Notes: generated from the letters alone by a model not told the origin. 64,000 bases of DNA from Theocolax elegans (GCA_026168455.1 CM047427.1:60589249-60653248), one strand, 5' to 3'. Counted from the first letter of the stretch, positions 45,601-58,769 are shown. Numbers and translations: made by a program.

Positions 45601-47638
45601 CCTCATAGCCAAAATAGAACTTTTCGATAATGTAATTTTAATATCTACATAATGCAGGTAGAAGACTACGTAGATGATGTGAAACTAAAACAGTTGGAAA
45701 TTAACGATTATCAAAAACGGATAAATGAAACTGAAGTGAAAATTAGGCAGCAACTTACACTATTAGAAGATATAAGAGCAGAGAGAAATTCCTACAAGAA
45801 AAACCTGCTCTTGGCTCAAGAGGAAATCATAAATCTAAAGGGAAAGATAAAAAATTTAAATCTTGAGATTGATAAACTAAGGGAACAAGTTTCTGTAAAC
45901 GAAGCGAACCTTTTGAAACAGGAATTTTGTAAGTTCAATGTTTAACAATTTTTTATTAAAAGATATGTCTTACTCATTTAAGCCAGAAAATATATGCATT
46001 TCTTAGTAATTGCATGTATAGAAGTAGGACTAAGAATATCTAATTAAATCAAAATTTAATGATTTTTCACAAACAATTATTATAAGGAGGAAAAAGTTTA
46101 AGAAAGTATTAGACTATTTAGTCAATAGCAGATTCATGACAATTGTAAAAAATAAATTTGATATAAAGTTGTTTCATAAAAGTTGAAATTATTTAAAATT
46201 TGTAATACACACTTATTATTTTGATTTTACATTTGAAATTAATTTTCTTATTGCTAATATTACGAATCGATTATAATTCTAAAATAATCTATAATATTTT
46301 TGTAATAATTAATAGACAATTTATTAATTGAACAGTGTATAACAAGCTCGAAAAAGAAAAAGATGGATTAAAAGGTGATTTAGAAGACAGTTGTAAGACT
46401 ATATCGGATCTGCGTAAAGAAAATGACGAATTGCGTCGAGAAGAGAAGCGTCTTCGAGGTGTGTTATTGGAAGCTGACACGACAATTGCCAGAAAGAAAA
46501 AAGAAATAGATTCAGCTTTGAAAGAACGCGACGTGATTGGCACGCAAATAGTTCGTCGGAACGATGAGATTAGCTTGCTTCACAACAAAAATCAAATATT
46601 GACGGATACGTTGACGAAGGGAGAGAAGCAATATGCTCAAAAACTCGAGGAAATAAAGATGTTAAAAATCGAGATAAAAAATTTAAAGCTGGAAATTGCT
46701 GCTTTGGAGAAAATTAATACAAATTTGAGCGATAAACGTGACGAAGTTTTTCACTTGGAACGCGATTTAACAAAGGAAAGGCTTAAAGTCACAGCTTTGG
46801 AGGAGGAAGTTCAGAATCCATTAAACGTTCACAGATGGCGAAATTTAGAAGTAAATATTTCATATTAATAAGAAATCTACGATTAACGCCTCTAGAATTA
46901 TTGTAACCATGAGATGTAAATACAATTTTTTTGTACAGGGAACTGATCCAGATACATACGAACTTGTAAAGAAAATTCAGTTCCTTCAAAAGCGAATATT
47001 AAGAATGTCAACGGAAATTATAGCAAAGGAGCAAAAGATAAAAGATACCGAAAAGTTGTACATGAACCTACGAGAATTTATTGCAAAACAACCTGGGCCA
47101 GAAGTACTTGTATGTCTTAGAAAAACACAAAAAGCATTGAGAGATCGAGGGAAGAAAATAAAGGTTTACATATATACCATTAATAATAATTAATTTTCAT
47201 AGTAGCTACATGATTACTGAATTTAAAAAAATACGTGCTTTTAATAATTCAATTTCTTTGACTTTAACAATACTTATATTTTAATTCTTAAGAAAATATC
47301 GACTAATAATCGTAAATTTTAAAAGATTTTCTTGAGTATTCATGACAAAGATGGTTAACAAATATTTTGTGCTTTCTAATCCTCAGTGTTTAGCAGCTGA
47401 ATTGAACATGACGTTTTCATCGGAATACAAATTTGAGATCGAAAAAATAAGGCAAGAATTGAACAGCGTGAAAGCTCAGTGTGTCGCCCAAAAGAAGAAG
47501 GAGCTAAAATCCGTCGATTCGACCAAAAGAAATGTAACGACGTTACAATCGCATACTATTAAATTCGCCGGTGGTGGCTACAACTTTACACCCGTAACAA
47601 AAAGCATCACCACACCTACAATAACGTTAAGCAAATAA
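42667..47638 (+). CDS. CFAP58: cilia- and flagella-associated protein 58 (CCDC147)
   Basis: CFAP58 is a long coiled-coil protein of motile cilia and sperm flagella, needed for axoneme and mid-piece assembly. Eleven exons join in phase to 890 aa, against about 872 in human: 42667-42702, 43035-43121, 43212-43340, 43406-43638, 43768-44047, 44863-45095, 45163-45574, 45658-45928, 46336-46850, 46939-47163 and 47387-47638. Residues from about 80 to 850 are almost continuous heptads. Family signatures are ERDVIGTQIVRRNDEISLL, KKEIDSALKERD, EEVQNPLNVHRWRNLE (about 717-732), DPDTYELVKKIQFLQKR, AKQPGPEV and LAAELNMTFSSEYKFEIE near the C-terminus. The exon 6 acceptor (TTTAAG at 44862) is weak; a CATACAG 17 bases upstream would break the frame. 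Expression is expected in sperm and in ciliated mechanosensory neurons, the only ciliated insect cells. Confidence 0.95.
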
Positions 47639-47646
47639 AACTATTT

Positions 47647-48102
47647 TTATTCTGTTGTTGGTCTTGTTGGTAAGCATCTGCGAAGGAGGGTCATTTTCTT
47701 AGTAACAGCATTGCGAACAAGCATTGAGTCTTCAATTTTTGTGGGACCCACAAAATTTAAAAGTAAAGGACCCCCTAGGAATACGTACACCGCTGAGCGA
47801 TTTTCTACTATTTTTGTAGGCGACATTATCCTCTAACTATCATACTCGCTGTGAAGTCTATATCTTGGCACGGAAAATCCGAAAACAAGATCGTCAAAAT
47901 CTCGGCGGGCTCCTTGGGAGGGCAAGGATATATTCTCAAGTATCGTGTCTCACGGTCTTACGTGCAGCTGCTCGTCGTTATACAACACCGGTTGCACGAC
48001 TCGACCAATATTTTTAACTTTAAGACGTTCATTTTCGAGTGCGTCACTATTTAGCTTCTTCGTCCTACTGTCGAGCCATTCGTAACAATCACTCAAGATC
48101 AT
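47647..48102 (-). pseudogene. antisense reading frame with two in-frame stops, unidentified
   Basis: On the minus strand one frame runs for 152 codons from an ATG at 48102 to a TAA at 47647, nine bases short of the CFAP58 stop. A TGA (47950-47952) and a TAG (47833-47835) are its only interruptions. The peptide is protein-like: LNSDALENERLKVKNIGRVV, then GARRDFDDLVFGFSVPRYRL, then GPTKIEDSMLVRNAVTKKMT. Local GC is higher than in the flanks. Either it is a recently decayed gene, or a two-exon gene using the GTAAGA donor at 47961 to splice past both stops. I do not recognise it. Confidence 0.4.
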
Positions 48103-49700
48103 TAACTTTTTAATTTAGCTAATTAAACACTTCGTTATGAGAATTATAATGTTTTGTATTAATTAATGATTTTATTTAATAACATTGCATTTTACATATA
48201 TTATTTAAAGAGAAAAACTGTAAGCTATAGTTTACAATTACACAGATGCAAAATAAATACAATAACGCGACTGAAAGATTTATACGAAATAATCTATTAT
48301 TAATTGATTATACGTAAATAACTATTTTTTCACAATTCACACAAAATCTTCAAAGGAAGCACAACATCGTTACAAAACGCTTTTTTCGCTAAATTGAATT
48401 CCTCGTTTAATAAAAGATAAATCATTAATAAATAGTTCAAACTTGTGAACTATTATAATAAGTAATAAAGTTAAAAATAATTTGATAATTATCCTGATAG
48501 ATATTTCAACTATTATATAATGTGTATATATAATTATTATCTTGTTCTCGTTTGCTATTAGTTAAACGGCTATTAGTGTAAAATATAGAGATTACATAAA
48601 TATTGAGAATATATTACGTGCCGTTGAATAATTGTAATTTGCGCAATGTTTATCAAGTTTTATCAACTATTTCATAAATTTATAATACATAAAATATTTT
48701 TTGTATTTATACATATCACTGTTGAAAATTGCAGATATTTTCTAATTTAGGAAATACCTGAACGATAATATCAAGGTAAGCCTTGTCGGTGCACTAAAAT
48801 AATGACTATACCTGTCAGGAGTCCCGATCTTGAACGGTCAACAGCGCGATGATAGATGTAGTTTCGTTATTCCCTTTTTAGTGGTGCTGTAGATAATCAA
48901 GGAAATAGGTTATTGGTTTCTTAAAACACAAAGAATATACTTACGGAAGACGAAGTCATTTCTAATAACTTTTGATTTTACGGTAACTACCTATATAAGG
49001 ACCTGTACTAAATCTTGTATGAAATTGTATTATTTATTAATATATTATAATATTTTTTAATCGAGCAAAGTTATTACATACCGCATAATTACATTTGAAA
49101 CGCGAGCTCTCGTAAATTTAGAGTTAATCGGATCGTGCGGGCGTATAGGGTATCCAGAGGTGATTGAAAAAATTGTAGAAGATGATAATGAAATTAGCGT
49201 GCGATCAAACAGAATAGGAAATAAACATATATAGAAATATCCCACTGGTACCATATCGCACATGTAGGGTGACACGAGCATTTTTAAGTGATTGTCCGAT
49301 GGAATGAATATGTGGAACGAGCTTGGGGTTAAGGGATTTAAAGGTCTCGAGGGGGTTTGGGGTGAGGTTATACACGTACACACATACATCGCCGACAAAA
49401 ATGCTCAAGGCCGACTCAATTGTTCTCCTCGAAAGAAGGATATGCGCATTCAAGTACACTTACAGAAATTAATTTCTGGTTTCGATTCGATTCGTATACA
49501 TTATTATTTTCCATTCAACCGCATCATTTTACCGGAATTTTAATATTTTCCATGATTAATCAATACCTTTATATTAAATGTTTATTTGTTTCGTAAGAAT
49601 TTTACAAGGTTTTGCAAATATAATAATTATCACAGAGTACCGTTTACCGAGAAAATTAAAAATGACAAATGAAAACGAACAATACCAAAATAGGTACTCA
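48103..49700. other. AT-rich intergenic DNA
   Basis: No supported gene. Patches at about 48770-48910 and 49090-49460 are less AT-rich and could be regulatory or unidentified exons. I cannot assign frames with confidence. Confidence 0.4.
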
Positions 49701-49759
49701 AAGTAGTATAAAAGTGTAAACAAATCTTTTTGCTTATTGCTTAGCGAAACTTGAAGACG

Positions 49760-50540
49760 CGTGTCAATTGAACGATATCAAAAAATTGAGTAGCTATGGG
49801 TTACAAAAAGATTCGTTGGAGTGTCTCGATATAGAAAAGAAGAAGAAGAAGAAGAGGAGAAGTAGGAAGAGTAGAAGGAACAGAAGGAGGGGAAGAAATA
49901 GAAGGAGTAGAGAGCAAGGTGCAAATAGCCCGAAAATCGAATGGGTATATGTATATATATATAGAAGAGTAGAGGATACGTATACTAGGTATAAAGGATA
50001 GACCGTGTGTATAGGTGTATACGTATATAGACGGGCGTGTGTAGTGGGAAGGGATGGGAAGGGAAGGAAAGGAAGGGTGTAAGGTGTTGGTGGTGGAGCT
50101 ACACGACGAGTGGGACGGCAAATATTGACTGGCTCGAGCTGGCTTGAGCAGCCGGCGTGTGCGTGCGTCGCTCGCGTGTGAGAGGCCTGAGTTTCGGCGA
50201 TTCCCACGCACCGACGCCAGCCGGCGGTCGGCTCGATCACGTGCGCCTCGGTGCCAGGGAGCTCGCTACACACATCATACGCGTACATATCGCTCTTGGC
50301 CCTCTTCTATCTATATTGCAATGTACACCTTCGTAGACCTGGCCTTTTAAACTTACCGATTTGCGGTTTAAATGTGCTCGAGTACCGCGCGTATACCGGC
50401 GCGTGTACCGGCGTCTACTATCGAGTATCGTCTACGTCACTTTGTTGTGCTATTTCTCTTTGTCATTTCGTACAATTACGATTCGCGCGTGTGCGAGCTG
50501 GTGCACAATAATTTCCGAATATAGGCCGACCTAGTTTTAC
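49760..50540. promoter_or_regulatory. GC-rich island, possible promoter/5' UTR region
   Basis: It starts with a purine-rich GAA/GGA tract (49830-49915) and continues into CpG-rich DNA (50100-50510). It holds CACGTG at 50238-50243 and TTCCCACG at 50201-50208, the inverse of the Su(H) consensus YGTGRGAA. Long open frames in several frames are by-products of base composition. In insects such islands often mark promoters of developmental genes, but no coding exon follows in this window. Confidence 0.35.
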
Positions 50541-51780
50541 CTAAACTATTCGTCCTGCAAAGATATCCGAAAGAATATAAATAAATTATACAATGCACGC
50601 AGTAATCATTTTTATATATGAAAAGATCCGTAACATTCGCCGGACATGGAAGCAACAAGTGGTCAAAATCCACCTTTACATGGATAAATAAATGTATATA
50701 CGTTAAAAAGTAATTAATCAAATAAAATAAATGCAACATAAATGACATTAATATACAGAGTAACAATCCACGAAGTATATATTATAAATAATTCCCTATT
50801 TTATTAAATAAAAGTATAATGATTTAGCAACAGGACGTATTTTATCGTAAAATTTAAAATTAGCTGTAAAAAAACAACTGTTTATTTATGAATTTATTTC
50901 GACAGAATCCGTTACCGTAAAAAGTCAAAATACGTGCAAATAATTTACACTGTGTACCTTTACATTTGTCTAATTAGAAAAATCATAGCTATGCAATAAT
51001 ATCAGCACAATAATGTTAATTTAATTGGTATATTTTGATTATTTTTATTTTACGTGAACCTGGCCTAGGAAATATTAATAGAATTGCTAATCGCAATAAA
51101 AAGTATAGTAAGCGATCGAAATTTCTCGTGACAGTTATATTAATAGGGTGAATTTCGAGGTGAATTTTTTTCGACATCGACGTCAGAAAAATTACCGTCT
51201 AGTTAATTGATTTCCTATAATTTATGCGCACTTATCCGGTTGACAAGATGCAAAGCAGCAACAGCATCGATACGAAAAGTTTTACTTGTATATAAACGTC
51301 AACACAACGATATTATATCAGCGATGTAGCTAATAATAGACTAAAAACGGGTGGTGGACATCCATCTAAATCTCGGTAAACAATGTTTTGTCGTTTGGTC
51401 AATAAAAAATCCACTACAAACTCCTTTCTTAATATAAAAAAGTATGGACAAAAAATTGGTTACGATATATAGATTGAATTAATTATTTGCTCTAAAAAAT
51501 GATAATAAATGATTGCTTAATTAATAAAATAAGATATGGCATTTCATTTTAAAGCAAAACAAGCACTTTATATAGCAATACAGTTAGATGGATGTATACA
51601 TTTTTTTCCTCAAATGCATATCTACAAAAAGTCCCGTTTCTCGATCCAACAACCTAAGATCTGTAATCCGTATACATGTATAATATTCTCCTCCCAAGTA
51701 TTGATCGATCCAACACCAAAACCACCAAAGTTTTATTGTAAGTTATAGTAATCCTCGTAGGTAGCCCGCGGTAGCCTCAG
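50541..51780. other. AT-rich intergenic DNA
   Basis: Nothing recognisable. Confidence 0.4.
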
Positions 51781-51817
51781 AGGTGACGTCAGAGAGCTCG
51801 AGTAAAATAGAAAAGAG

Positions 51818-51862
<45 letters not shown>

Positions 51863-52320
51863 GGGGACGGAGACACACTAAGAAGGGAAAGCCCATGAAA
51901 GGGAAATCATCCTTTGAGGAGGAGAAAAAGAAGACCCAAAGAAAAGTGTATACAAAAAATATCGAGACCGAGCAAGTCCGAACTCGCGTCTACAAAGTAG
52001 TGTGCGTGCGTGGCGTCGAAGGGGAAGCCCGATCGAGAAACCGAGAGGGCAACAAAAGCCCGGAGGAGGGAGACGCGTATATGCTCGTATACTTATTATG
52101 TTGAGGGAGAGAAGAAAGAGAGAAAAAAAAGGGAACGGGGATGCACACGTGCGGGCGCGTGTGAGAGCCGCGTCGTTCTCACGCGTGCGTCCGTCACGTG
52201 GCTGAGGCTTTTTTTCTAAATTGCGCGCGTGTGTGTACATATACTTGCACCTTTCTCGTTTAATTGCGCTCCGACTTCCGAACGCGTGTATATCTAACTA
52301 TATCGTGCTCTTCGATGCGA
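51781..52320. promoter_or_regulatory. second GC-rich island with long GA repeat
   Basis: A (GA)n run at about 51818-51859 leads into CpG-rich sequence. TTCTCACG (52176-52183) is another inverse Su(H)-type site, and CACGTG (52195-52200) follows within 20 bases. GA runs bind GAGA-type factors in insects. No coding exon is identified. Confidence 0.35.
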
Positions 52321-55300
52321 CATTCAACAACTCTGATAAAGATTTTATGGTCTATACTTAACTATATAGTCCTACGCACACACGTTTATTCCATTCAGGT
52401 TTTCAAACGCCAATTGAAATTATTCAAAGTACCGTTTGAATAGTAAACATTCTGATAGAAATTAATATACTCTAATATATGTATTTAAGTATCTATTATT
52501 GAAAAATAATTTAGACATTACATTAAATTTCACTGCGTACATAACTACAGTTTCCACCGAACAATCTTAAGCAACCAAAAACAAATAGATATAAAATATA
52601 CCTGCTCACCCTGGTCAAATTTCCATACCTGTGGACTAAAATTTTCAAGTGATCTTATCTCCTATCTATCTTCCTATCTTTAAGAATAAAACTAACATAC
52701 CTGAGTAAATATGAGTAGCACGAATTGTTTAAAGATTTTTTATATTGTCGAAGAAAATATTTTATACGTACTAATAACTAATTCAACAATATATTGTTTT
52801 CACAGGTGCGGTGATAAATTTAGGGTTGTCTTTCAATTATTATTAAAAAAACCGAAAAATATTTATGCGTTAATTTAATGAAGGAATATGAATATAGTCG
52901 TATATTTAATTTATATAGAGAAATGTAATCCTCTAGTCTCCGTATAGAACAATTACACGCACTTGCACTTGCTTTTATACCGATTGATACACACGTCTTA
53001 TTGTATAGGTATAGCCATATTGTACATTACATCCCTGTGTCTATGCCTATATAGATATATTTATAGTTATAGTTATATATAAGTACAACACCAACGTTTA
53101 GGAACTTCTACCCTACTTGCGTATTATATCTCATTGATGACAGAGCCGCCTCTCCGAAGCAATTATGTACTTTCCGTCTTTAATAGGCTAATGTTTTTCT
53201 TCCCTTTTCTGACGTCTAATTCATATTTGCATTCACGAATCAATTGATTATTATCTTTACATAACAAAAATGAGATATAACATTCTTTTTATATCAATGC
53301 TGCACAGGTTTTGTAACTAAAATAGATAAATAATCTACAAATTAATGTATACTTTATATTTTTTGCGTATGGAAGTAATATCATACTTAAATATCAGTAT
53401 AGTGAGAGGCGCTATATAAATATAGAAAAAAGACTTGAAAAAAAGATCGATAATCTGTTTGTATTCTCGAGTCTCGACATCAGCATCGCAGTTCGTAACA
53501 CGGCCTCAAAGCTTCTTATAGGGGATGTATTAAACTTTTTTCATGCTTCTTTCAAGGAGCCTCTCAGATCCGTTTCAGCGCCACCTTTTTTACGTTCTTT
53601 TTTCCTTTAAAATCAACTCGACTAGAAGTATAGCGGTACAATTTAAGCATTCAAATCTTAATCTACCTATGTACTGGTAAAATATATTTTATGTACTTTC
53701 GTTTTTATTTTTATTTTTTCAAGATAATTATTTAAGTACTGGATGTTCAAAATAATACTGCAAATAAAAACATTACTTTTCTTATTCGTAGTATTTTTCT
53801 CGTGATCAAGATAGTTTACCAAGTGTTACACTTTCGACAAAATAAGTCATACCTTTGTAATTTTCCGTTTATAATTTTATGTAAATTAGAATTTTTTAAT
53901 TGTGAAATATTTACTATATAATCATTTTGGTTTTAATATATACATAATAATAGATGTATATGGATGATTCTAGATAATTATGGACGAAACTATTGATAGG
54001 TCGTAAATAATGGGCGGAAAACTAATTGCAGAAGTGGTCAGTTTACTCGAAGAAATGCGTTTCAAATAACATTCACGAGATAAAGAGAAACTATATGAGC
54101 GTCTCGGTTTCGAGGCACTTAGGGGTCTGGAAATCAGCTGGAACGCACATGTGCCACCAGTTGAGATTAACTTGGTCACTCAAACTGCCACTTGTTTCGA
54201 GGCAAATTTAGAGGGGAGCGCCGCTTTTTTATTTTCAAACCTCGTTGCATCTCCCTGTTTATTTTAACTCGAGATTTCAAATTCGAATGTCGTGTACGTC
54301 TTTTTAGGCTTGATGTGTTCGAAAAATAATATTGTTTTTTTCGACGAATGTTCGCTTTTAATCCTAATAATTTTGAAAACTAAACGACTCGTATTTTTTT
54401 AGGGGCGTTTATATTGATATTAAAAATTCGGATTGTGACGTAAATAAAGATTATCTCTTCTACAGTAATACACGCAGTTGATTTGTCAATACTTTTCCAT
54501 AAATATTTCTTTATTTATAAATTACGTTTTGATAACTGTACAATTATCTATGTATGTAATATTAATTAAAATTCGTTGTATACATTCGAGTATGTGATGA
54601 TATGTTAGAAAATAGGTTTTCTTAAACTGCAAATATTACTTAAAAGATTTATTATTAATTTTTAATATAACTTTCAAAAATATCTAGTTTTTTAATACAA
54701 AAATCGGAGTTATAATATTATGTAATATAAATTATAATGGGCAAATACATCTTACGTTGCTTAACGGAATGAATACGAATTTTTTGAAACAATCTATGGA
54801 TTGATAATTTTTTATACAATATTTGCAGAATATTATTTTCTTGCAAGAAAAAGTACGCAATACTATTTTAAACTTTATATAAAAAATATCCGAATTTGTG
54901 TACATTCATAGATATTTCATACAGGTAAACAATCTATTTTTTGCATTTTGATATATAGTATACTAGGTAGTCAACAATATAACTATTATTCCGAGGAATG
55001 TAACGCAGAGATCAGAAAAATTTTTAGCGCGCCCTTTGAAATGGCATATTCACTCCTCTGGTCGAGAAATAGAATACTTACCTTTCTTACACTCGAAAGA
55101 ATTCGGTAAATATACGAAAGGGAAAAAGGATATAACCTATATAAATTCGGGAACTTGAAAAAGTAACACATAACGCCGAAAACCCATTTTTCGGTAAAGA
55201 ATAAACCGAAAGTTCGGCAATCAATTTGGACACACAATCGACTTCGTTGCCCTCGTATAATTGCAGTTCTTCCCAAAATCCCTGAAAAATTTCCTTTCAA

Positions 55301-56980
55301 AAGTAGGCGGTCAACGTCGAAGAGATATTTTTTTTCTTTAAGACCCGTCGACGCGGACCCTCGGGGAGAAAAAAGGAACGGACACCGATTTTTCACGCTA
55401 CGATATTCAATAGGGGGAAACTTCGGGGAAAGGCTGGTTTGAAACCGTATACCTGTCGAAATCGTTTTCAAAATAAGCATTAACGGTTAGCCCTTAAAAT
55501 GACGTCCGAACATTTTTTTTCACTACGATCGTAACTAAATAGAAAATTATGCTTTTCAAGTTGCTACGAGCATCAACTTTTTATATTATATTGGTACACG
55601 TGTGCTTTTTAACTCAAATGAGTGAGTCAGACCTTTTTTCCGAAGGTTAATTTTTTTAATCTTGAAGATTTAGACTCGCATGAAAAAAAAAAAAATTCAT
55701 AGCATTTTTAAAACAGGTTGATTAGTTACTTAACGACTTTGCTTTAGAACCATAGAATCCAATTTCTTTCGATAAAATTAGACTATCCATTTTCGATAAA
55801 AAATATGTTTAGGATAATTCATAATTTATTAACGTGACTACATTTGAGTTAATAATTTCACCCAATAACATTTTTAATAAAAAAAAAGAAGTTGAGTTAA
55901 CATTTCTAAGCTGTTGATTATTTATAATTGCCCGCGACATGTTTAATTTATTCAGTAAATATAACGTCTCGTCGATATTTGATTAAAAATTAAAGGATAA
56001 AGTTAAAAAAGAAACGTTGACAGCTGTATTATTGGCTATACTTTTGTTATTTTAAATCAAAATCACGACATAAACGTACGTACAGTATAAAAGGTTTTTA
56101 CAAATAAAGCTATTTTCATTAAATGAAGTATAGACTTTTTTGTAAACTTCTGCGGAATTCGTTACGATTGACATGGTATTCTCGAGATTTCTACGTATAC
56201 AAATATATGAGCTAGATCCGTAAAAAATTGATTCAATCCGTGAAATAATTTTAGGAATCTGTTACCATGCAATGGAAAAATTATTTTCAGAAGAATATAA
56301 TCCATTTATATTTGATTAAATTTAATTTTAAAACTATTATTCTTTGTCGATCAATACGGGGTTAAAGTGACGCGCTTATGATTATTATCCAGTAATTTCA
56401 TTATCGTCTTTCGCGTTATTTCAACGAATCTATGGATAATCGATTAATTCTATGTATAATTAGAATGTGAGTGTAGTTGGTTGGAGAGAGTTTATTGCTA
56501 CCTCAAATAATAGATAATAACATATAATTGAAGGTGTATACACGTGCATCAAAAGTGGTGTATTTACATTTTATTTTTTATACTACAATATTTTAATACT
56601 GTAAACTTGTTCTATTTTTCTAATAGTAATATATAAAATAAATAGTATATAATAAACGGTTATGAAAGGAAAAATACGAGGACTGAGTTAGCTGTATATA
56701 AGGGTTACGCGCCCATACTTGCGTCGGGACCTTTGATTTTTAAATTATTAGTGTACAAGTGTTGATAAAATTAAAAGTTATACTTTTTTATATATTTGCG
56801 TAAAATATTTATATATTGTTTTCCTTGTGATTTACACATTTTATCTCGAATCTTTTCATTATAGTAAGCTACATGCAAATAGACATTTTTATTCAATTAA
56901 TATATATGTATAAAGTTTAACAATTCTGTAGTTAATAATTTATTAATATTATAAAGTTATAGAATACAACGATTAAATCG
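52321..56980. other. long gene-poor region
   Basis: Mostly AT-rich. Less AT-rich patches at 53450-53600, 54010-54250 and 54990-55500 may be regulatory. The last contains a 164-codon minus-strand frame (55480-54986) with no domain I recognise and no ordinary protein composition. I do not call it a gene. Confidence 0.4.
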
Positions 56981-56986
56981 TTTAGG

Positions 56987-56994
56987 CGTGAGAA
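56987..56994 (+). promoter_or_regulatory. Su(H)-type site upstream of the Bearded-family gene
   Basis: CGTGAGAA is an exact match to YGTGRGAA, the Notch effector site. It lies about 1 kb upstream of the predicted transcription start. Eight such sites per window would be expected by chance, so a single match is weak evidence. Confidence 0.35.
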
Positions 56995-57479
56995 ATATTT
57001 TGAAATTTCTCGCGTAAAAAGAATGTCTGGTGATTGATTCTGAGCGGCGCCTGGCACACCTGACGCGCGAAAAGCACGTGGTATGCACTGTGCGAGTAGT
57101 ACACTAAGCAACACGTGTGCACCGAAGTTTTGGTTATTAAATATATTTGTGCCCGCAATGTCTTTGGCCGATGTAAGTAAGTGCATACACGTGGAAAGGA
57201 TTAAAAGAGGAAACGAGGCATATCTATATAGAATATATACCTGCATAGAACGTAGCGTACGAGAGTCACCGAGTCGTGCGGCTGGTGGGAATACGTGCAC
57301 TTGCATCGAGTACCGGTCGTAAATGCGCAAGTGAAAACCATAAATCAGTGAAAGTCGAAATTGGCAAGGTCGGCGCGTAAAACTCGGGAAAGATAATAGA
57401 TAAATGTACAGCTAGATATACCGAGTAATAGGGATTGCGCTCGGGGGAACAGGTAGGCATAGAGCGAGAGCTGCGTAGG

Positions 57480-57586
57480 CGCGACTCGATTAATGCGTAC
57501 CCTCGCCTCTGCGATCCTCCCCGCATATTTGAGCGATAATACAATGCCCATAACAACGAGACAGGACGAGAGTGAACGAGAGAAGC

Positions 57587-57620
<34 letters not shown>

Positions 57621-57962
57621 GAAGGTATAGGCCCGTAACCTGCGCTCAAGTAACTTTGGTGGAGGAGGGTCGTAAAACAGGTCGAGACGCGCAAAGGGCC
57701 AAGGGGCCCCGAACGAACGAGCGAGCTTGTATAGAGAGGATGTAACAAAGACCCGCAAAGACACCCCAAGCTGCGTTCCCATGCTCCCACGAGGTTCCCA
57801 GGGCGTCTTGGCATCTGCGCCAAGCAGCGAGGGCGGCGGGGCGGCGGGGCGACGGGCGGGGGAGACCGAGAGAGCCAAGAACCCGAGTAGCGCGCAGCTG
57901 CCGGTCCGGTGGTGGGGGCGACGACGCGCAAGCGTATAAAAAGACCCTGTGCCTTCGGAACC
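57480..57962 (+). promoter_or_regulatory. core promoter of the Bearded-family gene
   Basis: CpG-rich DNA with a GA run (57586-57620), a proneural-type E-box GCAGCTGC (57894-57901) and a TATA box (TATAAA, 57935-57940). Start of transcription is expected near 57965, leaving a 5' UTR of about 100 bases. Close E-box and TATA spacing is typical of insect Bearded and E(spl) genes. Confidence 0.6.
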
Positions 57963-58062
57963 TCGGTATTCGAATCTCGAAAGCGCAACTGCACGCATCG
58001 ATCGTACAGTCATCTCTATTTTTGCTCTTACGCACACGCACGCATCCCTCAATCGAGTCAAC

Positions 58063-58555
58063 ATGATGTTCAAAAAAGCAATCACCAAGTCTGGACGGAG
58101 AATCCTCAAGGTAAGCATCGTATTTCGAATTTAATTTAATCACCGACAACGCACTGCCAAGTGTTTAAAAATACCATCCGCAACATAAAATTACCGAATC
58201 AGTTTGATTAACCATGTACTTGTCATTCCAGGCTATAAAGAGGATCTCGACTGCACGACTGGAAAAGAAGTTCCAGCAACAGCAGCAGCAACAGCAGCAG
58301 CAGCAGCAGCAATTGCACGAGCAACAAAAGCTCGAGGAAGAGTCGCAGCAGCGTCAGGAGGAAATCCAAGTGCAAGCTAGTTTGTTGCTCCAGACGAGGC
58401 TGTACGAACTGGACAGCTCCCTACCATCCCTCGATGCCAAGAGCGTCGACACCTTCGTGACGTACGTCGCGGAGGGGTGGTGCTGTTGCTGCCACTGCGA
58501 CGAGCGCGAGGAGAACCAGAGGAACGAGAATCTTGAAAACGAGATGATGCGTTGA
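58063..58555 (+). CDS. Bearded-family (E(spl)-m-alpha-like) Notch-pathway protein
   Basis: Bearded-family proteins are small inhibitors of the ubiquitin ligase Neuralized and so damp Delta endocytosis. Exons 58063-58110 and 58232-58555 give 123 aa. Residues 1-30 are basic and amphipathic (KKAITKSGRRILK, AIKRISTARLEKKF), the family hallmark. Residues 31-43 are 13 glutamines. VDTFVTYVAEG (88-98) resembles the conserved C-terminal block of the family, but the usual GTFFWT-like end is replaced by WCCCCHC (99-105). Two NxxN motifs, the Neuralized-binding type, follow at 111-114 and 116-119. The 3' UTR carries K, GY and Brd boxes, the post-transcriptional signature of these genes. An intron splitting the basic helix is unusual, since the Drosophila genes have none. 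No other family explains all these features. Confidence 0.75.
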
Positions 58556-58653
58556 GTATGCGTCGATGTATACTATACGTCTCGATGCATATGTATATAT
58601 CTCGCACGTCTCCGCACCGCACCGCATCGTGCAACGTGATGTACCTCGACCAG

Positions 58654-58659
58654 TGTGAT
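58654..58659 (+). promoter_or_regulatory. K box in 3' UTR
   Basis: TGTGAT, the K box, a microRNA target seed site in E(spl)/Bearded 3' UTRs. A second copy lies at 59054-59059. Confidence 0.55.
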
Positions 58660-58762
58660 CTGTGAACTGTGAAACTGTGAAAATAACTTGATCTAGAACT
58701 AGAACTGTTTTCCATGATCTCGCGAGGAAATTATGACGAATAATTATTTCCTCCTCATCGAT

Positions 58763-58769
58763 GTCTTCC
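58763..58769 (+). promoter_or_regulatory. GY box in 3' UTR
   Basis: GTCTTCC, the GY box, 208 bases after the stop codon. Confidence 0.6.

Noticed and set aside
47950..47952. Selenocysteine reading of the TGA in the antisense frame
   Set aside because: A second stop (TAG) follows in frame, no SECIS-like structure was noticed, and insects including many Hymenoptera have lost selenoproteins.
49794..50288. 164- and 136-codon frames across a purine tract
   Set aside because: Largely poly-Leu/Phe or Ser/Pro strings generated by GAA/GGA repeats.
51878..52240. Several overlapping frames next to the GA microsatellite
   Set aside because: Open in many frames on both strands at once, a base-composition effect.
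54986..55480. 164-codon minus-strand frame
   Set aside because: No domain, no splice partners, no codon bias; a chance frame in a slightly GC-richer patch is the better explanation.
57266..58149. Three overlapping minus-strand frames of 167-257 codons across the Bearded-family promoter and first exon
   Set aside because: They are rich in Arg/Ser/Pro/Leu as expected from GA and CpG-rich DNA read in any frame, overlap each other, have no domains, and lie antisense to a well-supported promoter and exon.
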